A DNA stretch of 64,000 nt. Source: Larkinella rosea. GTDB lineage: Bacteria > Bacteroidota > Bacteroidia > Cytophagales > Spirosomataceae. The DNA lies in the NCBI RefSeq assembly GCF_003858635.1, contig NZ_RQJO01000007.1, positions 2,094,017 through 2,158,016 on the forward strand, given 5' to 3'. The position numbers and the translations under genes are program-made. Each line of letters opens with the position of its first letter. Positions within the stretch are counted from its first letter, which is position 1. The notes under the pieces were generated by a model, which did no database searches, was not told where the DNA came from, and saw nothing but the letters and a program-made list of their open reading frames with translations. Below are positions 49,247-57,407 of the stretch, one piece after another.

Positions 49247-50500
49247 ATGGGCAAAACCACTGATCATAAAGATAGTGATGCGGGTGTCCGTGTGATCCTG
49301 TATAAATCGAAGACGCTGGCCGACGGATCACATCCGTTGATGCTGCGAATTACCAAAGACCGTAAGCGTAAATATATCTCAATTGGAGAGAGTTGCCAAT
49401 TAAAATATTGGGATGAGGAAAAGAACGAACCCCGGCGCGGACACCCGGATCGAAACCGAATCAAAGAAACGATTCGGGTTTGGGAATCAAAATACGCAAA
49501 GGCTGCCAAAGACCTCAGCCAGGAAGATACACCCTTTTCCGCCACAACGGTTGCTTCTCAGGTGGCCAAGATTATCCGGAAGGTTAAAGTCTTTTCATTT
49601 GTCGAAGAGGTCATCGAGCGTTTTACCCGTGAAAAACGGCTCGGTTCAGCCTCGACGATCAGTACTTTGCGTGGTGCGTTATTGACCTTTGAAAAGGCCG
49701 AAAACCGCAGTCCGGAGAATTTACTGTTTACCGATCTGACACCGGCCTACTTGGATGATTTCCGGGTCCATCTGGCCGAACGGGGACTGGCCGAAATTTC
49801 CATGGCAGTTTATTTCAGGACCCTACGCCAGGTTTATAACCAGGCAATCAAGCGCCGATTGGTAGCTGAAAAACATTACCCTTTTAAGGAATTCAAAATT
49901 AGCCAGTTTGACTTACGGACCCGGAAGCGGGCCATTAGTAAAGCCGATATTGCAGCCATTGCCGCACTGGAGGTATCTACTCCTCGCCTACTGCTGGCAA
50001 AACATCTGTTTTTATTCAGTTACTACGGCGCCGGTATCAACTTCATCGATCTGGCCAACCTGACTCACAAAAATGTTCAGGGTGGGCGCTTAACATACGA
50101 GCGCCAAAAGACCGGGCATTTGTTCAACTTCAAATTATCGGAGCCCGCCAAAGCGATTCTGGATTATTATCGGCCTTTTACGGGGGCAGGTGCTGACGAA
50201 TATGTTTTTCCAATTCTGGAAAGAGGTGTACATGTCACGCCTTTACAAATTAAAAACCGGATTCATAAGAAGCTAGGGCAGATGAATAAGGATCTGAAGG
50301 AATTGGCGAAGATGGCCAAAATCGATGTCGTGCTGACAACCTATGTGGCCAGACACTCGTTTGCGACGGCGTTAAAGCATGCCGGAGTAGCGACTGCGGT
50401 GATCAGTGAGGCGATGGGCCACCAGACGGAAAGCATTACGCAGACGTATTTGGCGTCGTTTGAGAATGAGTTGATTGATGAAGCTTTTGATAATTTATAA
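49247..50500 (+). CDS. tyrosine recombinase/integrase
   Basis: A 417-residue site-specific recombinase. Arm-type DNA-binding domain (about 10-100, 'VRVILYKSKTLADGSHPLMLRITKDRKRKYISIG' as its first strands), SAM-like core-binding domain (about 115-210) and catalytic domain (about 220-417). Catalytic residues seen: Lys in 'ERQKTGHLF', His-Arg box 'TYVARHSFATAL', His in 'AMGHQTESIT' and nucleophile Tyr in 'TQTYLASFE'. The first catalytic Arg, usually near 'RGxxFxDL', is not obvious in 'YGAGINFIDLANL'. It starts 134 bases from the tRNA-Lys fragment and reads away from it, as expected for an integrase at the end of its island. Confidence 0.92.
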   Translation: MGKTTDHKDSDAGVRVILYKSKTLADGSHPLMLRITKDRKRKYISIGESCQLKYWDEEKNEPRRGHPDRNRIKETIRVWESKYAKAAKDLSQEDTPFSATTVASQVAKIIRKVKVFSFVEEVIERFTREKRLGSASTISTLRGALLTFEKAENRSPENLLFTDLTPAYLDDFRVHLAERGLAEISMAVYFRTLRQVYNQAIKRRLVAEKHYPFKEFKISQFDLRTRKRAISKADIAAIAALEVSTPRLLLAKHLFLFSYYGAGINFIDLANLTHKNVQGGRLTYERQKTGHLFNFKLSEPAKAILDYYRPFTGAGADEYVFPILERGVHVTPLQIKNRIHKKLGQMNKDLKELAKMAKIDVVLTTYVARHSFATALKHAGVATAVISEAMGHQTESITQTYLASFENELIDEAFDNL

Positions 50501-50728
50501 CGTAAAGTTTTCTCTACTTGAGTTTGGGATACAAACTCATCTGTGTCACTGAAAATGGAACGTAGATTCAGGAGATGGCAATCGCTCCGGCGACCCGGTT
50601 GAGACTGTTGAATTATGCCGAGGATGACTATGTAGCAGGATGGACTACTGTCCTTGGAAAACGGGCGTTTTACGAAACATTATCATTCGTAGCACATTAC
50701 TCCCAAATGTCACTAATCCCGACCTAGC

Positions 50729-51439
50729 TTAGCCAATTCGTTTCATCAATTCGTCCCGGTATAGCTCACCAATGGGAATCAGAACTTGTCCAATGTGGAT
50801 TCGATTGCGCTCAATGCTATCAATTCGATTTACTGCGACTACAAAGGAGCGATGCACCCGAACAAACTGACGAGCCGGTAACTTTTCCATTAATCGACTT
50901 AAGGGGAGTAAGGTCATGAACCGGGTCTGGTTGGTGTGAATCTGCACGTAATCTTTCTTGCCTTCCAGGTAAACAATCTCCTTTATGTCGATACGAACAG
51001 TTTTGTATTCCGTTTTAATAAAAATGAATTCCGACTCGTCCAGCACCGGCGCTTCAAGCCCTTTATTGGACATCGATTCGGCAGTTAGCAGCCGCAGTTG
51101 CGCTTTCTGAACCGCCTTCACGAAGCGGTCAAAGGGAATGGGTTTTATCAAATAATCGACGACATCCAGTTCGAAGCCTTCCAGTGCATGTTGCGAATAA
51201 GCCGTCGTCAGAATCACCAACGGCGGGTCTTTCAACGTGCGTACCAATTGAAGCCCCGTCAGATCCGGCATATTGATGTCTAAAAACATCAGATCGACCG
51301 ACGTTTGAGTTAGTAGCTGAAGAGCGCTCAGCGCACTTTGGCAATTCCGAATTAGCTGAAAATCCGGCAATTTCTCGATATAATTCTGGATGACTTCCAG
51401 CGCCAGCGCTTCGTCATCAACAGCGATGCATCGTATCAT
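50729..51439 (-). CDS. LytTR-family response regulator
   Basis: A 236-residue regulator: receiver (1-120) with 'IAVDDEALALE', phospho-acceptor Asp in 'LMFLDINMPDLTG' and Lys in 'DYLIKPIPF'; LytTR DNA-binding domain (about 140-236) with 'IFIKTEYKTVRIDIKEIVYLEGKKDYVQIH' and 'FVRVHRSFVVAVNRID'. It starts seven bases after the kinase gene ends, so the two form an operon. The divergent ABC exporter is the likely target. Confidence 0.93.
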   Translation of the reverse strand: MIRCIAVDDEALALEVIQNYIEKLPDFQLIRNCQSALSALQLLTQTSVDLMFLDINMPDLTGLQLVRTLKDPPLVILTTAYSQHALEGFELDVVDYLIKPIPFDRFVKAVQKAQLRLLTAESMSNKGLEAPVLDESEFIFIKTEYKTVRIDIKEIVYLEGKKDYVQIHTNQTRFMTLLPLSRLMEKLPARQFVRVHRSFVVAVNRIDSIERNRIHIGQVLIPIGELYRDELMKRIG

Positions 51440-51446
51440 AGGGTGC

Positions 51447-52481
51447 TTACCAGGTAAGAGTTAACTCGAGTTGAAAAAAGCCCTTTTCGGTCGAACTAAC
51501 CAGCTGATGCTGAGACGGGTAAAGTAAATGAAGGCGTCTGCGCAAATTAGCCAAACCAATGCCGCCTATCGAATCAAGAGCCGAATGATCGCGCAGGCCA
51601 TTTCGAGTGTGAAAGGTCAACCGATGATCCGTGACAACCACTTGAATAATCATCGGCAGTCGGCCATGTTTAACCATATTTTCGACTAGCGGTAACAGTA
51701 GAAAGGGGACAATCTGGGTCGTTTCAACGGGGCCGGTGTGGGTAAATTGGATGGCTCCAGGGGCCGATAACCGCAATTCCTGCAAATCGATGTAATGTTG
51801 AATTGCTTCTAACTCGTTGCTTAAAGGGGCTAGGTTGTCAGCTGTTTCGTAGAGTAAATAACGCATCAACAAGGAGAGCTTCATGATCACCTCTGGCGTT
51901 TGGGGTGACTGTTTCAACGACAGGGCATACAGGCTATTGAGGGTATTGAGCAAAAAATGCGGATTGAGTTGAGCCCTCAATAGGTCCAGTTCGATTTGAA
52001 CGAACTCTTTTTCCCGCTCCGTCTGCTGCTGCCGATACGTGACCCAATCCGTACCCAATCGACTAAGCAGGGCTAGACCCGTTACGATAATTAATCCTAA
52101 AAACCGAACCGGCGTTCGTTTTTGGAAGGTGATGGGATTGGCTTGAAATTCACTACCTGACGTATGGAGACTCATCCAATTGTAAAAAAGAACCGTGATT
52201 ACCGACAAGCCGATCAGCAGAAATAGCGTAAAGATCCAAAAGAGGATGAATTTCTGCCGGGCCAGTAATCGGGGTACGGTGTAGAGGTAGGCAACATAAA
52301 AGGCAACGGCCTGACTCAGGAGGTAACTGCCTTGATACCCCATAAAAAAAGGCAAACTGACCCGTGGTATTACGACGTAGACCACCATACCGACGTAAAG
52401 CAGCCAGCCCAGGCCATGAAGCATGGGTAGGCCATAACGGAGTAGCCCTTTGAAACGGTCGTTGGGAAAAAGAGTTGCCAT
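51447..52481 (-). CDS. LytS-family sensor histidine kinase
   Basis: A 344-residue inner-membrane kinase: four membrane spans (about 20-150), then the PF06580 kinase part with phospho-acceptor His in 'QLNPHFLLNTLNSLYALSLKQ' (about 172) and an ATPase lobe with N box 'LLLPLVENMVKHG' and G box 'SIGGIGLANLRRRL'. It has no extracellular sensor domain, so it probably reads the membrane or its ABC partner, as in bacitracin/lantibiotic resistance modules. Confidence 0.92.
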   Translation of the reverse strand: MATLFPNDRFKGLLRYGLPMLHGLGWLLYVGMVVYVVIPRVSLPFFMGYQGSYLLSQAVAFYVAYLYTVPRLLARQKFILFWIFTLFLLIGLSVITVLFYNWMSLHTSGSEFQANPITFQKRTPVRFLGLIIVTGLALLSRLGTDWVTYRQQQTEREKEFVQIELDLLRAQLNPHFLLNTLNSLYALSLKQSPQTPEVIMKLSLLMRYLLYETADNLAPLSNELEAIQHYIDLQELRLSAPGAIQFTHTGPVETTQIVPFLLLPLVENMVKHGRLPMIIQVVVTDHRLTFHTRNGLRDHSALDSIGGIGLANLRRRLHLLYPSQHQLVSSTEKGFFQLELTLTW

Positions 52482-52686
52482 TTGACCACGAGTTTAGTGA
52501 TTATTCGATAGCGATGGATACGTTTAACCCGGAACGTTCCAATTCATCGCTCAACAGGCTTTTTTTGCCGACGAATTTTTAAAGCGAAGCCAGTTATGCG
52601 TTTGTCGATGTGTTTGCCCTATCGGTCTATTTCTTTTTTTTGGTTGGCGGTGAGGTGGTTGTTTTGAATCGAAACAAAGCGAAACC

Positions 52687-53598
52687 ATGTCGACAGCCAT
52701 CATTCAGACCAAGCAACTAACTTACTCATTTGGCGAGCGTCCCGTGCTCAGCGGGGTGTCGTTAGACGTTCCGGCAGCCAGTATTTTCGGATTTTTGGGG
52801 CCGAATGGCTCTGGAAAGACGACCACGATCCGGCTCTTGCTGGGTCTGATTCGCTCTCGGGAAAACAACATCTTTATGTTCGGAGAGTCCATCAAAACGC
52901 ACCGGCTATTCATTCTCCGACAGATTGGGGCTTTAATTGAATCCCCATCGCTGTATCCCCACCTGTCGGGTTATGCAAATCTAGACCTCACCCGCCAACT
53001 CCTCCAGGTAGCTAAAAAACGCATTGACGAGGTGCTGGAAATCGTTCAGCTAACGTCCGATGCCCATCGAAGCGTGCGGGAATATTCGCTGGGCATGAAA
53101 CAGCGATTAAGCCTGGCGATGACTTTACTGAGTGATCCAGACCTGTTGATCTTAGATGAACCGACCAATGGCCTCGATCCGGCTGGTATCCGTGACATTC
53201 GTGACCTGCTCATCCGGCTGAACAAGGACCTCAGCAAAACCATTTTTTTGTCCTCCCATCTGTTGAGCGAAATCGAAAAGATGGCCACTCATCTGGCCAT
53301 CATTCATCAGGGCCGTGTCCTGTTTCAAGGAAATCCTGGTCAATTGCAGCAAATGCAAGCAACTCGACTGATTTTGCAAACGGCAGATCCCGAGCGAGCC
53401 ATAGCTTTGCTTAGTAGAGCTAACTATGCCGTCCAGCCGATCAATTCTAACCAGATACTACTATCTGTTGAAGGGCCATCGCAAACAGCTCAAATCAATC
53501 AACTACTTGTCCAGCAGGGATTTGAGGTGTACAGGATACACCCACAAGCAGACACGCTGGAGGATTTATTTTTGAGCTTAACCAACCATACGAACTAA
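52687..53598 (+). CDS. ABC exporter ATP-binding protein
   Basis: A 303-residue ATPase of the BcrA/CcmA type. Walker A 'GPNGSGKTTTIRLLLG' (about 37-52), Q loop near 'LIESPSLYPHLSGYANL', signature 'YSLGMKQRLSLAMTLL' (about 136-151), Walker B 'DLLILDEPTNGLDP' (about 156-169), switch His in 'FLSSHLLSEIEK'. The C-terminal extension (about 215-303) is usual for this subfamily. It is followed by its permease after nine bases. Together with the divergent LytS/LytTR pair it resembles peptide-antibiotic export or sensing loci. Confidence 0.94.
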   Translation: MSTAIIQTKQLTYSFGERPVLSGVSLDVPAASIFGFLGPNGSGKTTTIRLLLGLIRSRENNIFMFGESIKTHRLFILRQIGALIESPSLYPHLSGYANLDLTRQLLQVAKKRIDEVLEIVQLTSDAHRSVREYSLGMKQRLSLAMTLLSDPDLLILDEPTNGLDPAGIRDIRDLLIRLNKDLSKTIFLSSHLLSEIEKMATHLAIIHQGRVLFQGNPGQLQQMQATRLILQTADPERAIALLSRANYAVQPINSNQILLSVEGPSQTAQINQLLVQQGFEVYRIHPQADTLEDLFLSLTNHTN

Positions 53599-53606
53599 AC
53601 CCAATC

Positions 53607-54386
53607 ATGACAGCTGACTTTACCTATTTCGCCCGAGGACTGCGCGTTGAACAGCTCAAAACACACCGTACAATGATTCTTTGGCTTTCAGTCGGGGTTC
53701 CCCTTTTAACGGCTTCCTTAGATTTTGCCGCGTATTATTTTCATGGGGAAAGTATCCTTCAGCAAAAACACGAGCATACAGCCTGGCAGCTTTTTGCCTT
53801 TCACCTGATGGTCATGTGGACGATGCTGATGTTGCCCATGTACATTAGTTTGCAGTCCGCGCTGGTGAGTGCGCTTGAACATCAGGCTAATGCCTGGAAG
53901 CATATCTACAGTTTACCAATTCCCAAATGGAGCATCTACTCCAGTAAGCTTTTCTTTTTTGTCGGCCTATTGCTGCTTAGCTCACTAGCCCTGATTGTCT
54001 TTGGAGAAGTGGCGGGTTGGCTGCTAAACTGGCTCAGACCAGGACTAGACATAAATCCCTCAACTGACGGTTGGATGCTGGTACGAAACATATGGAAAAC
54101 GTTTCTGATCGGATTAGGCATGACAGCCATTCAGTTTTACTTAAGTTTCCGATTTCGAAATTTCATTGTTCCGGCGGCTTTTGGCGTGTTCGTTAGTCTG
54201 ATTGGGTTAGTGATTAAATCCTGGGCGTATAGCTACGTATCGCCCTATCTCTGGGTTTATTTTTCCATCCGGGATCAGGGGTATGAAGCTGGCTGGGTCA
54301 ACGGTTACATGTGGGCCGGATTAGGTACGTTTGTTGTCATCGCTATGGGAGGATTTCTGGCCACCTATGGCCGAGATGTTGAGTAA
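53607..54386 (+). CDS. ABC-2 type permease
   Basis: A 259-residue permease with six hydrophobic spans (about 22-42, 62-85, 108-135, 165-185, 190-212, 230-252), the ABC-2 topology seen in lantibiotic-immunity and bacitracin exporters ('HQANAWKHIYSLPIPKWSIYSSKL' is the conserved cytoplasmic loop). It is the partner of the ATPase nine bases upstream. The exported compound is unknown. Confidence 0.88.
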   Translation: MTADFTYFARGLRVEQLKTHRTMILWLSVGVPLLTASLDFAAYYFHGESILQQKHEHTAWQLFAFHLMVMWTMLMLPMYISLQSALVSALEHQANAWKHIYSLPIPKWSIYSSKLFFFVGLLLLSSLALIVFGEVAGWLLNWLRPGLDINPSTDGWMLVRNIWKTFLIGLGMTAIQFYLSFRFRNFIVPAAFGVFVSLIGLVIKSWAYSYVSPYLWVYFSIRDQGYEAGWVNGYMWAGLGTFVVIAMGGFLATYGRDVE

Positions 54387-54595
54387 TCGTTAATCCTGCT
54401 GTTGGTGCTGGTCGCTACGATTTAATTGGACACTTTTCACGGCCAAGGTCTTGTCGGATCACCATCTCAAAAAACGCTCCCAATTGAGACGATGGGGCCT
54501 TAATATGTCTGCTTCTTCAATCGGGCTTTTCAGGAAACAAAAAATGTATTTCTGCTTGTTATACCCCGACCCAGCTTATTAGAGGCCGAATTAAC

Positions 54596-55075
54596 TCAGC
54601 GTGTAAGAGTAAGATAGAATCGATCATTAGTTGGAGGTGGAAGTTCTAAACGAATTCGGGAGCACTCATTTTGTTTTATTACAAATCGCCAACCTTGGCC
54701 GACTCTTTTCCCATCACGGGGGTAATTAACATATAAATTTACTTCTAACTGATTCGAATTTATCCGGTATTCTTTGGCAATGACCGGCCGGAGGCTTGCT
54801 CCATCGAGGGTATTTTCAAACAAAGAATCAGGATCAAGTACCCGATTGGTGGAGTCGAATGTTATATACCCGGTTCGGATTCTGGATGCTGAATCAATAT
54901 TGGTTTCATATTTCCACGATCCGATCAGGTTTTTAGCGACCTCTGGGGCTTTGCAAATGTACTTTGGGTTAGTGGGGTCATACTCATACTTAGGCTCACA
55001 ATTGCATTCACAATCTTTGCAAGCCAGCAGTCCGCTTATTGAAGCGATAAGGATTAAAAAGGAAGCGGGTTTCAT
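54596..55075 (-). CDS. lipoprotein of unknown function
   Basis: A 159-residue lipoprotein (lipobox GLLAC, Cys19) with a Cys-rich start 'CKDCECNCEPKYEYDP' and then a lipocalin-like beta pattern ('LIGSWKYETNIDSASRIRTGYITFDSTNRV', 'VIAKEYRINSNQLEVNLYV', 'WRFVIKQNECSRIRLEL'). The Cys cluster is unusual and could bind metal or form a disulfide knot. Confidence 0.65.
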   Translation of the reverse strand: MKPASFLILIASISGLLACKDCECNCEPKYEYDPTNPKYICKAPEVAKNLIGSWKYETNIDSASRIRTGYITFDSTNRVLDPDSLFENTLDGASLRPVIAKEYRINSNQLEVNLYVNYPRDGKRVGQGWRFVIKQNECSRIRLELPPPTNDRFYLTLTR

Positions 55076-55239
55076 AAGGTAATGTTTTGCCTACAAGGTG
55101 TGTCATAGGCAAAACGACCTTCTGGCATTTTCATTTTAGAGCTAAAGCTATTCAGATAACGCTTTTTAGGGGATCACTCGATTTTTATTAAACGCTCCTT
55201 TCTTGGTACTCTATTATTGAAAACCCAATGAGTGAAAAA

Positions 55240-55305
55240 CTAATCAGAAAGGTATTTACCGCTTTGGGGACATTTCTGGTTTAATTCAGTTTCAGCTACA
55301 CTTAA
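55240..55305 (-). pseudogene. orphan C-terminal fragment shared with 28354-28420
   Basis: The minus strand reads 'LSVAETELNQKCPQSGKYLSD' and a stop at 55240, matching 'AADAELARKCPQSGSYSSD' at 28354-28420. It is the end of an unidentified protein, probably a coiled-coil tail. The parent gene is not present here. Confidence 0.5.
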
Positions 55306-55447
55306 TTGTTGTGCCCTGTTTTCTCCTTCACCGTATAGTGTGGCCCGTGTCCACAATTAGTTTGAGATAGGTACCAACAGTCCAAGCAACTCTTATCGCT
55401 TGGATTAAGATGTTAATTGGGTTAAGGAGGTAATATCGGACTTAAAT

Positions 55448-55705
55448 TTAGTAACAGTTTTTACAAGGAACGTAACCCATACTTCGGGCCTGCGCTACTG
55501 TTACACGGGCAATCGGACTGCGGCATCTGGCCAGCCCGTGACATTCATACTGGTGATAGGCATATGCAGACCGGCTCTGGCAGATTAATACGGTCGGGAC
55601 GGCTTTTGCTTTACGCTTCTGTTTCTGTGGCTGGTAGGTAGAAGGGACTTGCCCAAAGGCAAGTGTCCAGACGAGCAGAAACAAAAGCGTAAAGCGTGAT
55701 TTCAT
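55448..55705 (-). CDS. small secreted protein with HxxxCxGL...PCKxC motif
   Basis: An 85-residue exported protein: signal peptide (to AFGQ, 1-19), a basic linker, then 'YAYHQYECHGLARCRSPIARVTVAQARSMGYVPCKNCY'. Four Cys and a His in H-x4-C-x4-C...C-x2-C are typical of a small secreted family of this phylum and may hold a metal. It begins 17 bases after the LexA-like gene ends, on the same strand, so the two may be one transcript. Confidence 0.65.
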   Translation of the reverse strand: MKSRFTLLFLLVWTLAFGQVPSTYQPQKQKRKAKAVPTVLICQSRSAYAYHQYECHGLARCRSPIARVTVAQARSMGYVPCKNCY

Positions 55706-55722
55706 CTGATTAACTAAGGTGG

Positions 55723-56211
55723 TTAATTGACCGAAGACATACTTCCCTGAGCTTGCCAGATAGCGGTCGTATTTTCCAACGTAGCGACAATTGGAGCGGC
55801 TTCCGCATCATCCGTGTATAAGAGAAGGGTTCCGTTTGACTTTAGCGTATTCTCCCGGATCCTGCGCATCACGAGCTGATCATTAACAATGAAAATATAC
55901 ATCCCTTCCTTCATGGAATCTAAGTCGTCGTTGGTAAGGATGTAGCCTAATACTTTATCACCCTGTCTGATTGCTGGTTTCATGGTATCGTCGATGGCTT
56001 CAAAAATAATGTGCCGATTGGTAACGGTTACCGGGTTAACCATGCCCAGAAAATAGGGATACGAGTATTCAACGACTTTGATACCCTGCTTGATGAATTC
56101 CGGAAGGATATCAGGGCTTACAAAAGGAATATCGGCAAAATGTTCTGGTTGGACCTGGCCAATTAGCTTGGCATTTGACAATCTGGGAGATTGGTTTTCT
56201 GCGTTTTCCAT
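55723..56211 (-). CDS. LexA/S24-fold protein lacking the catalytic pair
   Basis: A 162-residue protein with the S24 peptidase fold: 'IFEAIDDTMKPAIRQGDKVLGYIL' (about 68-91), 'MYIFIVNDQLVMRRIREN', 'GTLLLYTDDAEAAPIVATLENTTAIWQAQG'. In active LexA/UmuD-type proteases the first block reads GxSM and a Lys lies before RI; here these are 'DDTM' and 'VMRRI', so the catalytic Ser is Thr and the Lys is Met. It probably cannot cleave itself. There is no DNA-binding domain. Duplicated in decayed form at 28354-28521. Confidence 0.75.
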   Translation of the reverse strand: MENAENQSPRLSNAKLIGQVQPEHFADIPFVSPDILPEFIKQGIKVVEYSYPYFLGMVNPVTVTNRHIIFEAIDDTMKPAIRQGDKVLGYILTNDDLDSMKEGMYIFIVNDQLVMRRIRENTLKSNGTLLLYTDDAEAAPIVATLENTTAIWQAQGSMSSVN

Positions 56212-56344
56212 CTGGGTTGTTGTTTACTGGTTTACTTCCATAAACTACACAAAAAAGCAGTTCGAGCAATAATGTTACACGAATATCTTTTTAAGTTTTT
56301 TGACTAGCCTTAACCCGTTTTAAATGTGGCATTTTGCTTTAAAG

Positions 56345-56568
56345 TGAAGCCTGATCGGAATTTGCCAACAAGACCTGCTGACGAACCTCCTCAGCTTCCT
56401 GCTGGGTAAGTGTATTAGTCAGGGTATTGAAAAGCATTCACTGGAGACAACGAATCGGTATTTTTCCAGACTGGTACGAACCTAAATGATATAGGATTCT
56501 ACATCCCGTTGCTCATGAGCCAGGTACTGGGCGCCGGGCCCAAAGACGATGATAAATTCCGGCTCCAT
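56345..56568 (-). pseudogene. decayed copy of the 138-residue tail-anchored protein gene
   Basis: On the minus strand from the ATG at 56568 the sequence follows the 29926-30342 gene closely: 'MEPEFI', the 'VFGPGAQYLAHE' region, 'SLEKYRFVV', 'LTQQEAEEVRQQVLLANSD', but about eight codons are deleted after the fifth codon, a stop occurs in 'SYII*VRTS', and the region for the membrane anchor is absent. The order of neighbours (this gene, then the LexA-like gene) is the same as at 28-30 kb. Confidence 0.75.
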
Positions 56569-56686
56569 AGGTTAGTTATTGCTTTGTCAAAAGGCAGCGG
56601 CAGGTTGGCCACAGTTGCTTGTTCCATGGCTGGTCGTTCTGAATATGCTCAGCGGCTAAATCCCATCCTTCACGTTTTATCCTTCG

Positions 56687-57013
56687 TTGTCCCTATTCTA
56701 CGGCGCTTGTAAATTAATTACAGGATGGAATTTATATAGATCGGAAAGAGTAAGACTTTCTAAAATTGAAAACCGTGTTATTAACACTTTTCCCTCCATA
56801 CACAGTGGCCTTTTGAAAGAATTTGAGAAAATCATGAAGTCGCATTTCCTACAGTTTAATATCGAACCTGAAAAATCAATTTCATTCAATCGGCCTACCT
56901 TCGAATTATTATTAGCAGATACTGCAACACTTCGCCTGGAATCAGATCAAATACAGAAAAGCCGCTGGGCAATAAACAACGCGGTCTCTCTTATGCAATA
57001 TATCTCAGTGTAA
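56687..57013 (+). CDS. hypothetical protein, uncertain
   Basis: A 108-residue frame in an AT-rich stretch. The last 70 residues ('LLKEFEKIMKSHFLQFNIEPEKSISFNRPTFELLLADTATLRLESDQIQKSRWAI') read like a genuine soluble protein, while the first 20 do not, so the true start may be an internal codon or the gene may be a fragment. A hairpin terminator follows at 57159-57190. Family unknown. Confidence 0.35.
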   Translation: MSLFYGACKLITGWNLYRSERVRLSKIENRVINTFPSIHSGLLKEFEKIMKSHFLQFNIEPEKSISFNRPTFELLLADTATLRLESDQIQKSRWAINNAVSLMQYISV

Positions 57014-57158
57014 TGCCAACAACTAGTTGGTTGAGAACTATTTAACTTTAAAAATTACAAGATTTGGAAGGGGAGCTTCTTTTTTTAGACTAATCTCAAG
57101 TAGACCCAATCGGGGAAGGGCTTTTGAGTAAAATACATATTTTCATACAATCAACTAA

Positions 57159-57190
57159 GCACTTTTCTCTCTAATAAAAGTGCCCTTTTT
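57159..57190 (+). terminator. intrinsic terminator
   Basis: GCACTTTT (57159-57166) pairs with AAAAGTGC (57176-57183), followed by CCTTTTT. The rest of 57014-57407 holds no gene; its right end should contain the promoter of the esterase gene. Confidence 0.75.
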
Positions 57191-57407
57191 ACATCCACAT
57201 TTTTTTATTACTTCTTATGGCATCGTTCGTCGTACGCCCACCCCCTACTAATCGCCTAAATTCTGTTTGTCTGATAATTGCATTGGACATTTCTAAAAGG
57301 GTCGCAAAGTTTCCAAGTAATCATCATCGGATTCAGCAAGATTAATTACCTGATGTAACTGGCTCACCTTTGAAAAACTATCTCACTTTCAACGTTAAAA
57401 AAAGTAT

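Noticed and set aside
52596..52616. Direct repeat ATGCGTTTG/ATGTGTTTG upstream of the ABC genes as a LytTR operator
   Set aside because: The period is 12 bases, not the 20 seen at the other LytTR pair, and the match is short; not strong enough to call.
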